Shown in pieces: positions 1 to 7,864 of a stretch of DNA of 13,482 nucleotides. The DNA is from a bacterium (GTDB taxonomy: Bacteria > Chloroflexota > Dormibacteria > UBA8260 > Bog-877). How positions within the stretch are numbered: position 1 is the stretch's first letter; the number at the start of each line of letters is the position of its first letter. Under the pieces are notes generated by a model. It was not told the origin of the DNA. It ran no database searches and worked only from the letters and a program-made list of their open reading frames with translations. The stretch spans positions 1-13,482 of the forward strand of contig JAKABA010000098.1 in the NCBI GenBank assembly GCA_021802115.1. Reading direction: 5' to 3'. Both the position numbers and the translations under genes were made by a program.

Positions 1-623
1 ACGTAGATCGCGTGGGGCACGAAGATCGGGTCGCCGAGCAGGGTCGCGCAGGCGGCCGCGATGGTGCTCTTGCCATTGCCGGGCGGGCCGTACAGGAAGA
101 TGGACTGGCGCGATCCCAGAGCCGGGCCGAGGCGGTTGAGCACACTCGGTGGCAGCACCAGATGGTCCAGGGCGGCGCGCAGCAACTGATGGGTCACCAT
201 CGGAGCGGTGCGGCCCTGGTGGCGGGCCACCGCGGCATAGACCTCCAGCGGCACCGGGGCCGGGCCGGCGTACTGGCTGATCTCGATCAGCTCACGGGCC
301 CGCTGCCGGCCGGTACTGCTGATCGCGTACTGCAGGCCCTCGGCGAAGCCCTCGTCGCCGCCCAGGGCGCCCCGGATCCCGGTGGTTCCGCAGTAGCCCT
401 CGTCGGAGAGGAACTTGATCGCATCGCTGACCATCACCCATGGCAGGCAGGAGTGGCGCGACAGCTCGCGGCCCAGCATGCTGCCGTTGAAGTAGAGGAT
501 CTTGAGGACCAGATCACAGATGAAGGAGAACGGCAGACCCGCCTCCTTGGGGCTCTGGGGGACCGGCGGAAACCCGATCTGGCTGCGGGCCGGGGGCGGG
601 GCGATCATTGGAACTGCAGACAT
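1..623 (-). CDS. AAA+ ATPase, N-terminal part (cut by window edge)
   Basis: This reading frame runs off the left edge after 207 complete codons. The Walker A loop is clear: GPPGNGKST at residues 179-187, with Lys185 as the nucleotide-binding lysine. It follows a hydrophobic strand (SIFLY), and the next segment (LLGDPIFVPHAIYV) reads into the edge. Residues 29-115 look like a helical, winged-helix-like region, followed by a linker rich in Pro and Ala (QYAGPAPVPL, 118-126). From memory, this order of domains matches a family of uncharacterised bacterial AAA ATPases annotated as ATPases with chaperone activity. Walker B, sensor and arginine-finger motifs lie outside the window, so activity cannot be judged. 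The ATG at 623 is chosen because an in-frame TGA lies only four codons upstream. An AGGAG lies about 16 bases from that ATG, which is too far for a good ribosome site. A second in-frame ATG at 608 is possible. The gene is divergent from the penicillin-binding protein. Confidence 0.8.
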   Translation of the reverse strand, partial: MSAVPMIAPPPARSQIGFPPVPQSPKEAGLPFSFICDLVLKILYFNGSMLGRELSRHSCLPWVMVSDAIKFLSDEGYCGTTGIRGALGGDEGFAEGLQYAISSTGRQRARELIEISQYAGPAPVPLEVYAAVARHQGRTAPMVTHQLLRAALDHLVLPPSVLNRLGPALGSRQSIFLYGPPGNGKSTIAAACATLLGDPIFVPHAIY

Positions 624-802
624 TGGCTTTGGAATTCAACTCCTGGTCGGGATCCATCCCGGGCTGCTGCGCCAGCCCACTGTCCCACCCGGCAGCCGGA
701 TCGCATCCCCAAGGGACTGGCTGTTTGCACCTTTGTGAACGGCTCGCCACGGCTCCGTAACCGGCCCGGGCACCTCGGATCCACGGCGCGGTTGCCGCCG
801 CC

Positions 803-811
803 TGCCATAAT
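803..811 (+). promoter_or_regulatory. Extended -10 promoter for the penicillin-binding protein
   Basis: TGC followed by CATAAT (hexamer 806-811) fits the extended -10 pattern TGn-TATAAT with one mismatch. There is no convincing -35 at 16-18 bases upstream, as expected for extended -10 promoters. Transcription would begin at about 818-821, directly at or just before the GTG at 821. Confidence 0.4.
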
Positions 812-820
812 CTCCGGGCG

Positions 821-2989
821 GTGGGTCCGCTTACCCCACCCTCCCAGCTGATGCAGGAAGTCAAAATCTCCACCACCGGCAGGGGTGCCAGCCGCGGTCG
901 CTCGGCCCGGCGCCGCCCAGGTGTCCAGACCCGCAAACCGGGATTTTGGGGACGGCATCGGTGGCTGCGCCGCACCGGACTGGTGGGACTGGTGATGGTG
1001 CTCTTGGGATGCGCCGGGGTGGGCGTGGGCTTCCTGGTGCTCTCAGCCTTCCAGGTGGGCCTCCCCAGCGTCGCCGACCTGCCCAACCTGGGCCCCCCGC
1101 GCGACAGCTACCTGCTCGCCAGCAACGGCACCCTGCTGACCGTGCTCCACGAGCCCGGGGAGCAGCACATCCATGTGAATCTGGGTCAGGTGAGCCCCTG
1201 GGTGATCAAGGCGACCATCTCGGTCGAGGACCGCCACTTCTATCAGGACACCACCTCGGTGGACCTGCCCAGGATCGTGGAGTCCGGCGTCCACGACATC
1301 CTCCACCACTCCTCGCTGCAGGGGGCCAGCACGATCACGGAACAGCTGGCCAAGATCTCCTTCCTCACCCCCGATCAGACGATCACCAGGAAGATCAGGG
1401 AGCTGCTGCTGGGGTTTGAGATCGCGCGCACGTTCAAGCCCAACCAGATCCTGCAGATGTATCTCAACCGCATCCCGTACGGCAACCAGGCGATCGGGAT
1501 CGGCACCGCCGCGGAGCTCTACTTCCATATCCCGGCCAGCCAGCTGGACCTGGCTCAGGCGAGCATGTTGGCGGGGATTCCAGATGCCCCGACGGCCTTC
1601 GACCCCTTGGTCTACGTGGGCGCCAGCGGCCCCAACTACGCCAAATTGCGCCAGCAGGTGGTGCTCCAGACCATGGTCACCAATCACTACATCACCCAGG
1701 CCCAGGCCGACGCCGCCTACCGCCAACCTCTCACCTATTACTCCTGGGAGCAGGGAAGCCAGACTCTGGCACCCAACTACGTGGCCTACGTGGAGCAGCG
1801 ACTGCAGGCACGGTTCGGGGACGCCTACCTGAACCCCGGCGGCTGGACGATCTACACATCCTTGAACATGGCCGATCAGCAAAAGGCCGAGGCGGTGATC
1901 CAGAACCCCGCCAACAACGCTCGCCTCCTGCGCGACTACAACATCGGGGACGCGGCCCTGGTCTCGCTGGACCCCCGCGACGGCGAGATCCTGGCGATGG
2001 TGGGGACCAGCAACTACAACGGACCGGTGGGGCAGGTCAACATGACCATCGAGCCCAGGCGTCCGGGTTCCACCTTCAAGCTGTTCACCTATACCGCGGC
2101 GATCGCCTCTGGCATGTTCACCATGACCACTCCGGTCCTCAACGAGCCGATCGACATCAATGGCTACTCACCCCAGAACTACGAGCACAACTTCACCGGC
2201 ATCTGTCAGCTCCAGAACTGCCTGGGGAACTCCATCAACATCCCCGCCGTGAAGGTGGAGATGATCACCGGCCTGCCCAACGTGGTGAGCATGGCAGAGC
2301 GAATGGGAGCCTCCGAGCTGCTGAATCCCCAGAACACCTATGGCCCGGCCCTGACCCTGGGCGGGCTCTCGATCGGATTGACCCAGCTGCAGATAGCCAC
2401 CGGGGCCTCGGTGCTGGCAAGTGGCGGGGTGCTCCACCAGCCGACGTCGATCCTCAAGGTGGTGAGCGGCAATCGCACCATCTATCAGTACAACGTCGCC
2501 CAAAACTCGCTGCAGGTGGTGCCCCCCGACGTCGCCTTCATCATGAATGCGATGCTGTCCAACAACAACAACCGGATCCAGGACTTCGGGCCGTACGCCC
2601 ACCTCACCCTGCCGGGCAGGCCGGTCTCGGCCAAGACCGGCACCTCCGACAAGCAGAACGCCTCGGGCCAGTACAGCAACAACATCGAGGACAACTGGAC
2701 CTTCGGCTGGACGCCGCAGCTGGTGACCGGGGTCTGGGTGGGCAACCCGGACGGCAAGACCCTCAACAGCGTCACCTCCGGGATCAGCGGAGCAGCTCCC
2801 CTGTGGCAGGACTACATGGAGAAGGCGCTGGCGGGCCAGCCGGTGATGTGGTACGCCAAACCGGCCGACGTGGTGCAGGTGGGCTACGGGCCCTACCCCT
2901 ACTACTACCTCCCCAACACGGTCAACAACGCCTTCGCACCGGTGAACTGTCCAGCCGCCTACCAGGTGAACTGGAACGGCAGCTGCTGA
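821..2989 (+). CDS. Class A penicillin-binding protein (transglycosylase/transpeptidase)
   Basis: Bifunctional peptidoglycan synthase: a membrane-anchored enzyme that polymerises lipid II glycan strands and cross-links their stem peptides outside the membrane. Counting from the GTG at 821, a basic cytoplasmic tail (20-52) leads into one transmembrane segment (about 53-76). The GT51 domain follows, with catalytic Glu136 in SVEDRHF, GASTITEQLAK (168-178), RKIRE (190-194) and ILQMYLNRIPYG (210-221). The transpeptidase domain has nucleophile Ser417 in STFK, SIN at 471-473 and KTGT at 605-608. All three motif sets are intact. The protein ends about 60 residues after the transpeptidase core with a Tyr/Pro-rich tail and no PASTA repeats. 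Cys462/Cys467 and Cys710/Cys722 could form external disulfides. Start: neither GTG 821 nor ATG 851 has a Shine-Dalgarno site. I prefer 821 because of the promoter position; with 851 the numbering falls by 10. The gene is convergent with the M14-like gene. Confidence 0.93.
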   Translation: MGPLTPPSQLMQEVKISTTGRGASRGRSARRRPGVQTRKPGFWGRHRWLRRTGLVGLVMVLLGCAGVGVGFLVLSAFQVGLPSVADLPNLGPPRDSYLLASNGTLLTVLHEPGEQHIHVNLGQVSPWVIKATISVEDRHFYQDTTSVDLPRIVESGVHDILHHSSLQGASTITEQLAKISFLTPDQTITRKIRELLLGFEIARTFKPNQILQMYLNRIPYGNQAIGIGTAAELYFHIPASQLDLAQASMLAGIPDAPTAFDPLVYVGASGPNYAKLRQQVVLQTMVTNHYITQAQADAAYRQPLTYYSWEQGSQTLAPNYVAYVEQRLQARFGDAYLNPGGWTIYTSLNMADQQKAEAVIQNPANNARLLRDYNIGDAALVSLDPRDGEILAMVGTSNYNGPVGQVNMTIEPRRPGSTFKLFTYTAAIASGMFTMTTPVLNEPIDINGYSPQNYEHNFTGICQLQNCLGNSINIPAVKVEMITGLPNVVSMAERMGASELLNPQNTYGPALTLGGLSIGLTQLQIATGASVLASGGVLHQPTSILKVVSGNRTIYQYNVAQNSLQVVPPDVAFIMNAMLSNNNNRIQDFGPYAHLTLPGRPVSAKTGTSDKQNASGQYSNNIEDNWTFGWTPQLVTGVWVGNPDGKTLNSVTSGISGAAPLWQDYMEKALAGQPVMWYAKPADVVQVGYGPYPYYYLPNTVNNAFAPVNCPAAYQVNWNGSC

Positions 2990-3000
2990 GACCGCGGGTC

Positions 3001-3015
3001 CCCGGACATCCCGGG
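3001..3015. terminator. Short GC hairpin between convergent genes
   Basis: CCCGG, loop ACATC, CCGGG. It lies in the 49-base gap between the stops of the penicillin-binding protein and the M14-like gene, where a bidirectional terminator is expected. The stem is only 5 bp and has no T-run on either side, so it is weak evidence. Confidence 0.25.
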
Positions 3016-3038
3016 TGGCGCCGGACCGCTGAGGGAAG

Positions 3039-4010
3039 TCAGCTCCGAGCCGGCACTCCGATCCCGAGCAGCGGGTCCCCGGCCTTCACCGCCAGCGAGG
3101 TGACCAGGAAGACCACCACGCCGGAGGCATCGGCCCTGATCGTCGACAGCGGCTCCCCGAAGATGTCGCGCAACTCCCCCACCACCTCTCCCTGCTCGAC
3201 GCGATCACCGACTGCGATCTGCGGGTGGTAGGTGGCGGAGACATCGGTCCTGGTCCAGACCATCTCGTCCATGGCCTCGGGCAGGGGAGGTCTCTCTCCG
3301 ACCGGGTCGATCATGCCCAGTTCCGCGAGCACGTTCTCAAGGCCGCGAAGGTGGCGGTTCACCGAGGGCTCGTCGCAGATCCCCTGCTGGCCCACCTCCG
3401 CGATGATCGCGGGCACCCCGAGCAAGGCGGCGGTCGCGTAGGCCGCGCCGGGTACCGACTCCGGCTCGACCCCGAGACTGTGCTCGAAGCCGTAGGCCTC
3501 TGACAGCTCGCGCGACCGGCGGGCGACATCCGGGTCGCCGGCTTTGGTCCACAGGGTGAAGGGGCTGAGCGCCTCGATGAGATCGCCGCAGTGAGCGTCC
3601 ACATAGGCATCGGAGCCCGTGATCAGGTTCTCCACCAGGAAGGCCGCGACCTTTTCGGCGGGACCGCCGGCGGAGCTGCCCGGGAAGACGCGGTTCAGGT
3701 TGCGGCCATCGCGAGGGTTCACGTAGATCGAGCGCTCGTAGAACCCCGGGGAGTTCACCAGCAGCACCGCCACGACCGTGCCCCGCAGCCGAGCCGGGTC
3801 CAGCCGGCGGGTGAGCCGGGTGACCGCCTCGATGGGGACGTACTCGGCGGCGTGCATGCCACTGGTCACCGCCAGGGTGGGCCCTGGCCTGGAGCCACGG
3901 ACCACCACGGCCGGCAGCTCCCAGACAGGGGAGATGCCTGGCACCGGGACCCAGCCACGCCGGGTCTCACCCGCATTCGCGGTCAGTTCAGCAATGCCTG
4001 TTCTGGACAC
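3039..4010 (-). CDS. Succinylglutamate desuccinylase/aspartoacylase-family (M14-like) hydrolase
   Basis: A zinc-dependent deacylase-fold enzyme. Members of this family hydrolyse the amide of N-acyl amino acids or related compounds. Visible zinc site: His53 and Glu56 in SGMHAAEY, and His140 in YVDAHCGD. Glu205 in AEVGQQG is placed as the catalytic glutamate. DGRNLNRVFPG (101-111) is the usual substrate-side motif with Asn104, Asn106 and Arg107. Residues from about 250 to 323 form a beta-rich tail (GDRVEQGEVVGEL, then a GDPLLGIG turn) like the C-terminal barrel of this family. The length of 323 residues is normal. No signal peptide, so cytoplasmic. The GTG start is fixed by an excellent AAGAGGAGG six bases upstream. 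It is the last gene of the - strand run, separated from the DUF885 gene by 98 bases that hold a hairpin, so it may be read at a different level from the genes before it. The substrate cannot be told from sequence. Confidence 0.85.
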   Translation of the reverse strand: MSRTGIAELTANAGETRRGWVPVPGISPVWELPAVVVRGSRPGPTLAVTSGMHAAEYVPIEAVTRLTRRLDPARLRGTVVAVLLVNSPGFYERSIYVNPRDGRNLNRVFPGSSAGGPAEKVAAFLVENLITGSDAYVDAHCGDLIEALSPFTLWTKAGDPDVARRSRELSEAYGFEHSLGVEPESVPGAAYATAALLGVPAIIAEVGQQGICDEPSVNRHLRGLENVLAELGMIDPVGERPPLPEAMDEMVWTRTDVSATYHPQIAVGDRVEQGEVVGELRDIFGEPLSTIRADASGVVVFLVTSLAVKAGDPLLGIGVPARS

Positions 4011-4016
4011 CTGCGA

Positions 4017-4025
4017 CCTCCTCTT
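4017..4025 (-). promoter_or_regulatory. Ribosome binding site of the M14-like gene
   Basis: AAGAGGAGG on the - strand, six bases before the GTG at 4010. It is the strongest Shine-Dalgarno site in the window and decides the start of this gene. Confidence 0.8.
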
Positions 4026-4072
4026 GGGTGCACGCTCGCACCTCTACCGAAACCAAACTACACGGCCCCCCC

Positions 4073-4104
4073 TGCCGGCCGCGGCAGTCCGCCCAGCGCC
4101 GGCA
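4073..4104 (-). terminator. GC-rich hairpin after the DUF885 gene
   Basis: Perfect 7-base arms TGCCGGC / GCCGGCA separated by 18 bases, with an inner GCGG-ACTG-CCGC pairing. It begins five bases after the DUF885 stop codon. No T-run follows directly; a T-rich stretch (GTGTAGTTTGGTTT) comes about 10 bases later. It may be a terminator or an attenuating or stabilising structure before the M14-like gene. Confidence 0.35.
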
Positions 4105-4108
4105 TGGT

Positions 4109-5803
4109 TCATGCGCGAACAGACTGCTGCCAGCGGTCGACCACCTGCCTCAGCACCGCCAGGGGCACCGCCCCCTGTCCCAGGACCGCTCCGTGGAAGC
4201 CCCTCCGGTCGAACCGGTCCTTCAGCGCCCGCTCTGAGTCCCGGCGCAGCCGCACGATCTCCTGCCGTCCGATCATGTACGCCAGCGCCTGCCCGGGCCA
4301 GGCGATGTAGCGGTTGACCTCATTGTTCACGTTCGACATGGTCGTCGCCGTGTTCTGCCACATGAACTCCACCGCCTGGTGGCGCGACCACCCCAGCTGA
4401 TGCATCCCGGTATCCACCACCAGCCGGCAGGCGCGGAGGGCATCGAAGGAGAGCATGCCCAAGCGCTGCAGGTCGGAAGTGTACAGCCCCATCTCGTCGG
4501 CCAGGCGTTCGCTGTAGAGGCCCCAGCCCTCCACGTACGCACAGAGCTGGGCGTCCAGGTAGCGCCGGTACTTGGGGAGCTGCGTGAGCCGCTGCGCCGA
4601 GGCGATCTGGAGGTGATGGCCGGGCACGCTCTCGTGAAAGGCGAGCGCCTCGTACTCGTAGACGAACCGGGTCTCGGGAGCGGTGGTCAGCACGCAGTGG
4701 GCCCCCGGCCGCCCGGCCTCGGAGGGACCGCGGTAGTAGGCCATGGCCGCATTGCCGGACTCCACCGGGTCGATCTCCTCCACCACACAATCGGCGATCT
4801 CCATGGTGGGGAAGTAGCCGTCGCGAGCCGCCTCGGCCCGGATCAGGGCCGACCTGACCACGTCGACGATCTGCTGGGATCCGCTGAAACGCAGGGCGGG
4901 ATCCTCGCGCAGTCGGCGACGCACCTCGGCAGGGTCGCTCCCACCGAACACCCTCCCGCCCACCTCGCCCCACTCCTCCTCGAGTTCCGCGAGCACGTCC
5001 AGGCCCACCTGGTGAATCTGTTCGGGAGATAGCTCCGTGGTGGTGTGACGCCGAACCGCGCGCCGGTACGCCTCCTGGCCCCCTGGGATGAAGCCGATGC
5101 CAACCTCACTCTCCGGGCGCGCGGTGGGCAGCAGCTCATCGCGGAGTCCGGCCATGAGCCGGGCCATCGCCGGCCGCACCGCGTCTGAGAGCAGATCCCG
5201 GGCCGCCTCGCGGTCACTGGGCCGGGCGGCGCCCGAGCTGAGCAGGGGTGCCAGCAACCGGTCGTGAGGCAGTGGGCGGTTGAGATGGCCCTCCAGCTGC
5301 TCGACCGCCTGGGCCACCCCGACCGAGGTGGAGAATCTGCCGGATGCAGCGCTCTGGCGATAGCGGTCGAGGATCCGGTCGAAGAAGTCGGGAAGCTGCC
5401 GGAGCCGCTCCAGGTAATCAGCGACCGCTGCGGGGCTGTCAAGCGGCGCGGTGGGGATCGCCTGGAAGGCGATCGCCTGAGGTGAGACGTATGCGCCCGC
5501 GGAGGCGTTGGCGGCCCAAACCCCGTCCTCCAACTCAGTTCGCAGTGAGCGCGCGAGCTCCGTCATCACGGCCACGTTGGTGGCTTCCGGTTCCGAGAGC
5601 TGTTTCCCAGAGATGGCCGAGAGCTCAGCCTCAATGTGGCGAAGCCGCCGCACCGATTCGTCCTGTGCCTCCCCCCGGAGATCGGGAACTCTGGCGTCGT
5701 AGCCCGCCACCCCCAGCACGGTGGCCGAGAGCGGGTCGGCCGAGTGCATGGCATCGAAGAACTCATCGTTTAGGTGGGCGAGTCGCTCCGAGGCTGTGAT
5801 CAT
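4109..5803 (-). CDS. DUF885-family metallopeptidase-like protein
   Basis: A 564-residue protein, of the usual family size. The signature is HESVPGHH at residues 390-397. His390 and Glu391 start a metallopeptidase-type helix, and His396/His397 follow in the form typical of DUF885 rather than the plain HExxH. A second conserved block, YVEGWGLYSERLADEMGL (423-440), supplies Glu425, a likely third metal ligand. RYIAWPGQALAYMIG (498-512) is another family block. From memory the family belongs to the MA-type metallopeptidase clan, and most members have no proven substrate. The N-terminal half is helical and has no signal peptide, suggesting a cytoplasmic enzyme. The ATG at 5803 overlaps the stop of the M20 gene by four bases (ATGA) and has no Shine-Dalgarno of its own. 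Translation therefore probably depends on ribosomes finishing the M20 gene. With M20 and M19 enzymes nearby, a peptide-trimming role is reasonable but inferred. Confidence 0.88.
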   Translation of the reverse strand: MITASERLAHLNDEFFDAMHSADPLSATVLGVAGYDARVPDLRGEAQDESVRRLRHIEAELSAISGKQLSEPEATNVAVMTELARSLRTELEDGVWAANASAGAYVSPQAIAFQAIPTAPLDSPAAVADYLERLRQLPDFFDRILDRYRQSAASGRFSTSVGVAQAVEQLEGHLNRPLPHDRLLAPLLSSGAARPSDREAARDLLSDAVRPAMARLMAGLRDELLPTARPESEVGIGFIPGGQEAYRRAVRRHTTTELSPEQIHQVGLDVLAELEEEWGEVGGRVFGGSDPAEVRRRLREDPALRFSGSQQIVDVVRSALIRAEAARDGYFPTMEIADCVVEEIDPVESGNAAMAYYRGPSEAGRPGAHCVLTTAPETRFVYEYEALAFHESVPGHHLQIASAQRLTQLPKYRRYLDAQLCAYVEGWGLYSERLADEMGLYTSDLQRLGMLSFDALRACRLVVDTGMHQLGWSRHQAVEFMWQNTATTMSNVNNEVNRYIAWPGQALAYMIGRQEIVRLRRDSERALKDRFDRRGFHGAVLGQGAVPLAVLRQVVDRWQQSVRA

Positions 5804-7179
5804 GCCGAAGTCGCCGGAGTGGGCCGCGGGGTCGGCTGTGGCAGCCGCTGCTCGAGCTTGCGCAACAGCGACTCCCAGGCCCGCATCCCCTCGCTGAGAC
5901 GCCGGATCCGGAGAAACTCATTGGGGGCGTGCAGACGCTCGTCCGCGGTCGAGAACGAGAAGAACAGGGTCTTACAGCCGAGCGCTCGGGCAAACAGATC
6001 GGTCGCTGGCACACTGCCCCCGATCTTGGCGTAGAGCACGGGCTTGGTGGGATAGACCTCGGCGAGAGCGTCGGCGGCGGCTCGGACCGCGGGATGATCT
6101 GCGGGGATCGTATAGGCGGGCACCGAGCCGGGGTCCGGTAAGACTCGCACACGCACCCCCGGGGGCGCCACCGCCATGATCCGCTCCGAGACCGCCCCCA
6201 GCACCGCCTTGGGGTCCTGCCCCTCCACCAGGCGGCACGAGATGTGGGCGCGGGCGAGATGCGGGATCACGGTGTACTTGCCCCCCGCCTCGAGGCCGTT
6301 CACCTCCAGCGTCGGGCGCTCCCACAGCCGCTCGAGGGTGCTGTAGCCCGGTTCGCCCCATGGCTCCGGCACTCCCAGGTCACTGGCGTAGGCCGCCTCA
6401 TCGAAATCGACCGCGGCGATCTCCGCGCGCCGCGCCGGGCTGAGCGGGGGTATGCCGCGGTAGAAGCCCGGCACCGAGACCGCGCCATCGAGGTGGTGCA
6501 GCCCGGCCACGATCGCCGCCAGCGCCGACGCGGGGTTGGCGACGGTGCCACCGTAGCGACCCGAATGGAGATCTTCGCTGGCCCCGGCCACCTCCACGGT
6601 GAGGCTGACCAGCCCCTTGGAGCCCAGCGAGATCGACGGCTCGTCGGGCCGCCACATCGCGCCGTCCGCCGACACCACGAGCGCCGCGCCCATCTGTGCC
6701 GCCCGCTCCCGCAGGAAACCCGGCAGGTTGGGGCTGCCGATCTCCTCCTCCCCCTCGAACAGAAACCTTAGATTGACCGGGAGCCCGCCCTCCTGTTGGA
6801 GGAAGGCCTGCACCACCTTGAGCACCATGTAGACCGGCCCCTTGTCGTCCGATATCCCGCGGCCGCGCGCCACCTCGCCGTCTCGGGTGAGCTCGAACGG
6901 AGGGGAGAGCCACTCCCCGGGGTCCCCGGTGGGCTGGACATCATAGTGCCCGTAGACCAGGATCGTCGGCGCCTCTGGCCGTTCCAACCACTCGCCGACC
7001 ACAACGGGGTGTCCGGCGGTCTCCTCCACCCGGCCATGGCAGGATGCCAGCTGTCGTGCCACCCACTCCGCACCTCTTCGCATGGTCGCCGGGTCCGCGT
7101 CGCGGCTGATGGTGGGAATGGCGACGTACTCCCCGAGCTCGCCGAGGTAGCGGTCGGGGTCGGAGTTAAAAGAGAGCAC
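5800..7179 (-). CDS. M20-family dipeptidase (CNDP-like metallopeptidase)
   Basis: Cytoplasmic di-zinc peptidase of the carnosine dipeptidase/PepV type, cleaving dipeptides or similar small amides. The full metal site is present: His78 in YGHYD, Asp111 in GRGISDDKG, general base Glu145 and ligand Glu146 in EGEEEIGS, Asp172 in SADGAMW, and His417 in LHAPNE. DLHSGRYGG (203-211) introduces the dimerisation lid domain, which carries the second-subunit histidine His205. GGSVP (387-391) is the usual substrate-carboxylate loop. The 459-residue length is normal. The tail is Pro/Thr-rich (QPTPRPTP, 447-454). The start codon is a GTG at 7179 lying inside the last codons of the SDR gene, giving a 14-base overlap. 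I see no strong Shine-Dalgarno there, so the start is moderately certain, but the IPTISRD core begins by residue 21. The stop overlaps the DUF885 start. Confidence 0.93.
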   Translation of the reverse strand: MLSFNSDPDRYLGELGEYVAIPTISRDADPATMRRGAEWVARQLASCHGRVEETAGHPVVVGEWLERPEAPTILVYGHYDVQPTGDPGEWLSPPFELTRDGEVARGRGISDDKGPVYMVLKVVQAFLQQEGGLPVNLRFLFEGEEEIGSPNLPGFLRERAAQMGAALVVSADGAMWRPDEPSISLGSKGLVSLTVEVAGASEDLHSGRYGGTVANPASALAAIVAGLHHLDGAVSVPGFYRGIPPLSPARRAEIAAVDFDEAAYASDLGVPEPWGEPGYSTLERLWERPTLEVNGLEAGGKYTVIPHLARAHISCRLVEGQDPKAVLGAVSERIMAVAPPGVRVRVLPDPGSVPAYTIPADHPAVRAAADALAEVYPTKPVLYAKIGGSVPATDLFARALGCKTLFFSFSTADERLHAPNEFLRIRRLSEGMRAWESLLRKLEQRLPQPTPRPTPATSA

Positions 7180-7864
7180 TGCCGCCGTCTATCGAGAGGG
7201 TCTGCCCGGTTATCCAGGAGGAGCGCTCCGAGCAGAAGAAGCGCACCCCGTGGGCGATGTCCTCGGCCGCGCCCAGACGCCCGACCGCGATCCCCGCGAG
7301 CACCCGGGCCTGACCCTCCTCCCCGTAGCTCTCCCACTGGGCCCGGCTGGTGGGATTGGAGAGGATGAAGCCGGGGGCGATGCAGTTGACCGTGATCCCG
7401 AACCGGCCCAGCTCGTGCGCCATCTGCCGGGTGAATCCGATCTGCCCCGCCTTGGCTGAGGCATAGGCCTGGATGCCGGTCAGGCTCACGCTGCGGCCCG
7501 CGCCGGAGGAGATGTTCACGATCCTCCCCCAGCCCCTCTGCTTCATCCCCGCGACGACCGCCCGGGTGCAGTGAAAGGCGCCGGTGAGATTGGCGTCCAC
7601 CACCGCGTGCCAAGCCTGGTCGGTGATCTCCTCCAACGGGGAGAAGGTCTGGCCGCAGACGCCGCCGGCATTGTTGACCAGGATGTCAACCTGGGGCAGC
7701 GAGCCGAAGTAGCGATCGACCTGGGCGGAATCGGTCACATCCACCTGATCCTTGTCGATCCCGTGGACCACGATCCCGTCGGCTTGAAGCGCGGCGACGA
7801 TGGCCGCTCCGATCCCATGCACCGTCCCGGTGACCACCGCCACCCTCGCCGCAGCCGCGCTCAT
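7166..7864 (-). CDS. Short-chain dehydrogenase/reductase (SDR)
   Basis: NAD(P)-dependent oxidoreductase of the classical SDR family, 232 residues. Cofactor loop TGTVHGIG is at 12-19 and NNAG at 64-67. The catalytic tetrad is Asn92, Ser120, Tyr134 and Lys138 (YASAK). The C-terminal GQTLSIDGGSALF is the usual end of the family. Asp37 (GIDKD) at the end of the second strand favours NAD(H) over NADP(H); this is an inference from the family rule. The ATG start has a good GGGGAGGAG about eight bases upstream. It is the first gene of the SDR-M20-DUF885 overlap block and overlaps the M20 start by 14 bases. Substrate unknown: SDRs of this type oxidise secondary alcohols or reduce ketones. In this context an alcohol or keto intermediate of the amide-degrading cluster is the natural guess. 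Confidence 0.92.
   Translation of the reverse strand: MSAAAARVAVVTGTVHGIGAAIVAALQADGIVVHGIDKDQVDVTDSAQVDRYFGSLPQVDILVNNAGGVCGQTFSPLEEITDQAWHAVVDANLTGAFHCTRAVVAGMKQRGWGRIVNISSGAGRSVSLTGIQAYASAKAGQIGFTRQMAHELGRFGITVNCIAPGFILSNPTSRAQWESYGEEGQARVLAGIAVGRLGAAEDIAHGVRFFCSERSSWITGQTLSIDGGSALF

Noticed and set aside
723..741. Imperfect inverted repeat TTTGCAC / GTGAAC in the divergent region
   Set aside because: The arms match too poorly and no regulator is visible, so I do not call it an operator. The TTGTGA-17-CGTAAC promoter-like pair there is also too weak.
12..851. Long + strand open frame over the ATPase region
   Set aside because: It is antisense to the ATPase frame, has Gln/Arg/Gly-rich low-information composition and no family motif. 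Such frames are common in GC-rich DNA.
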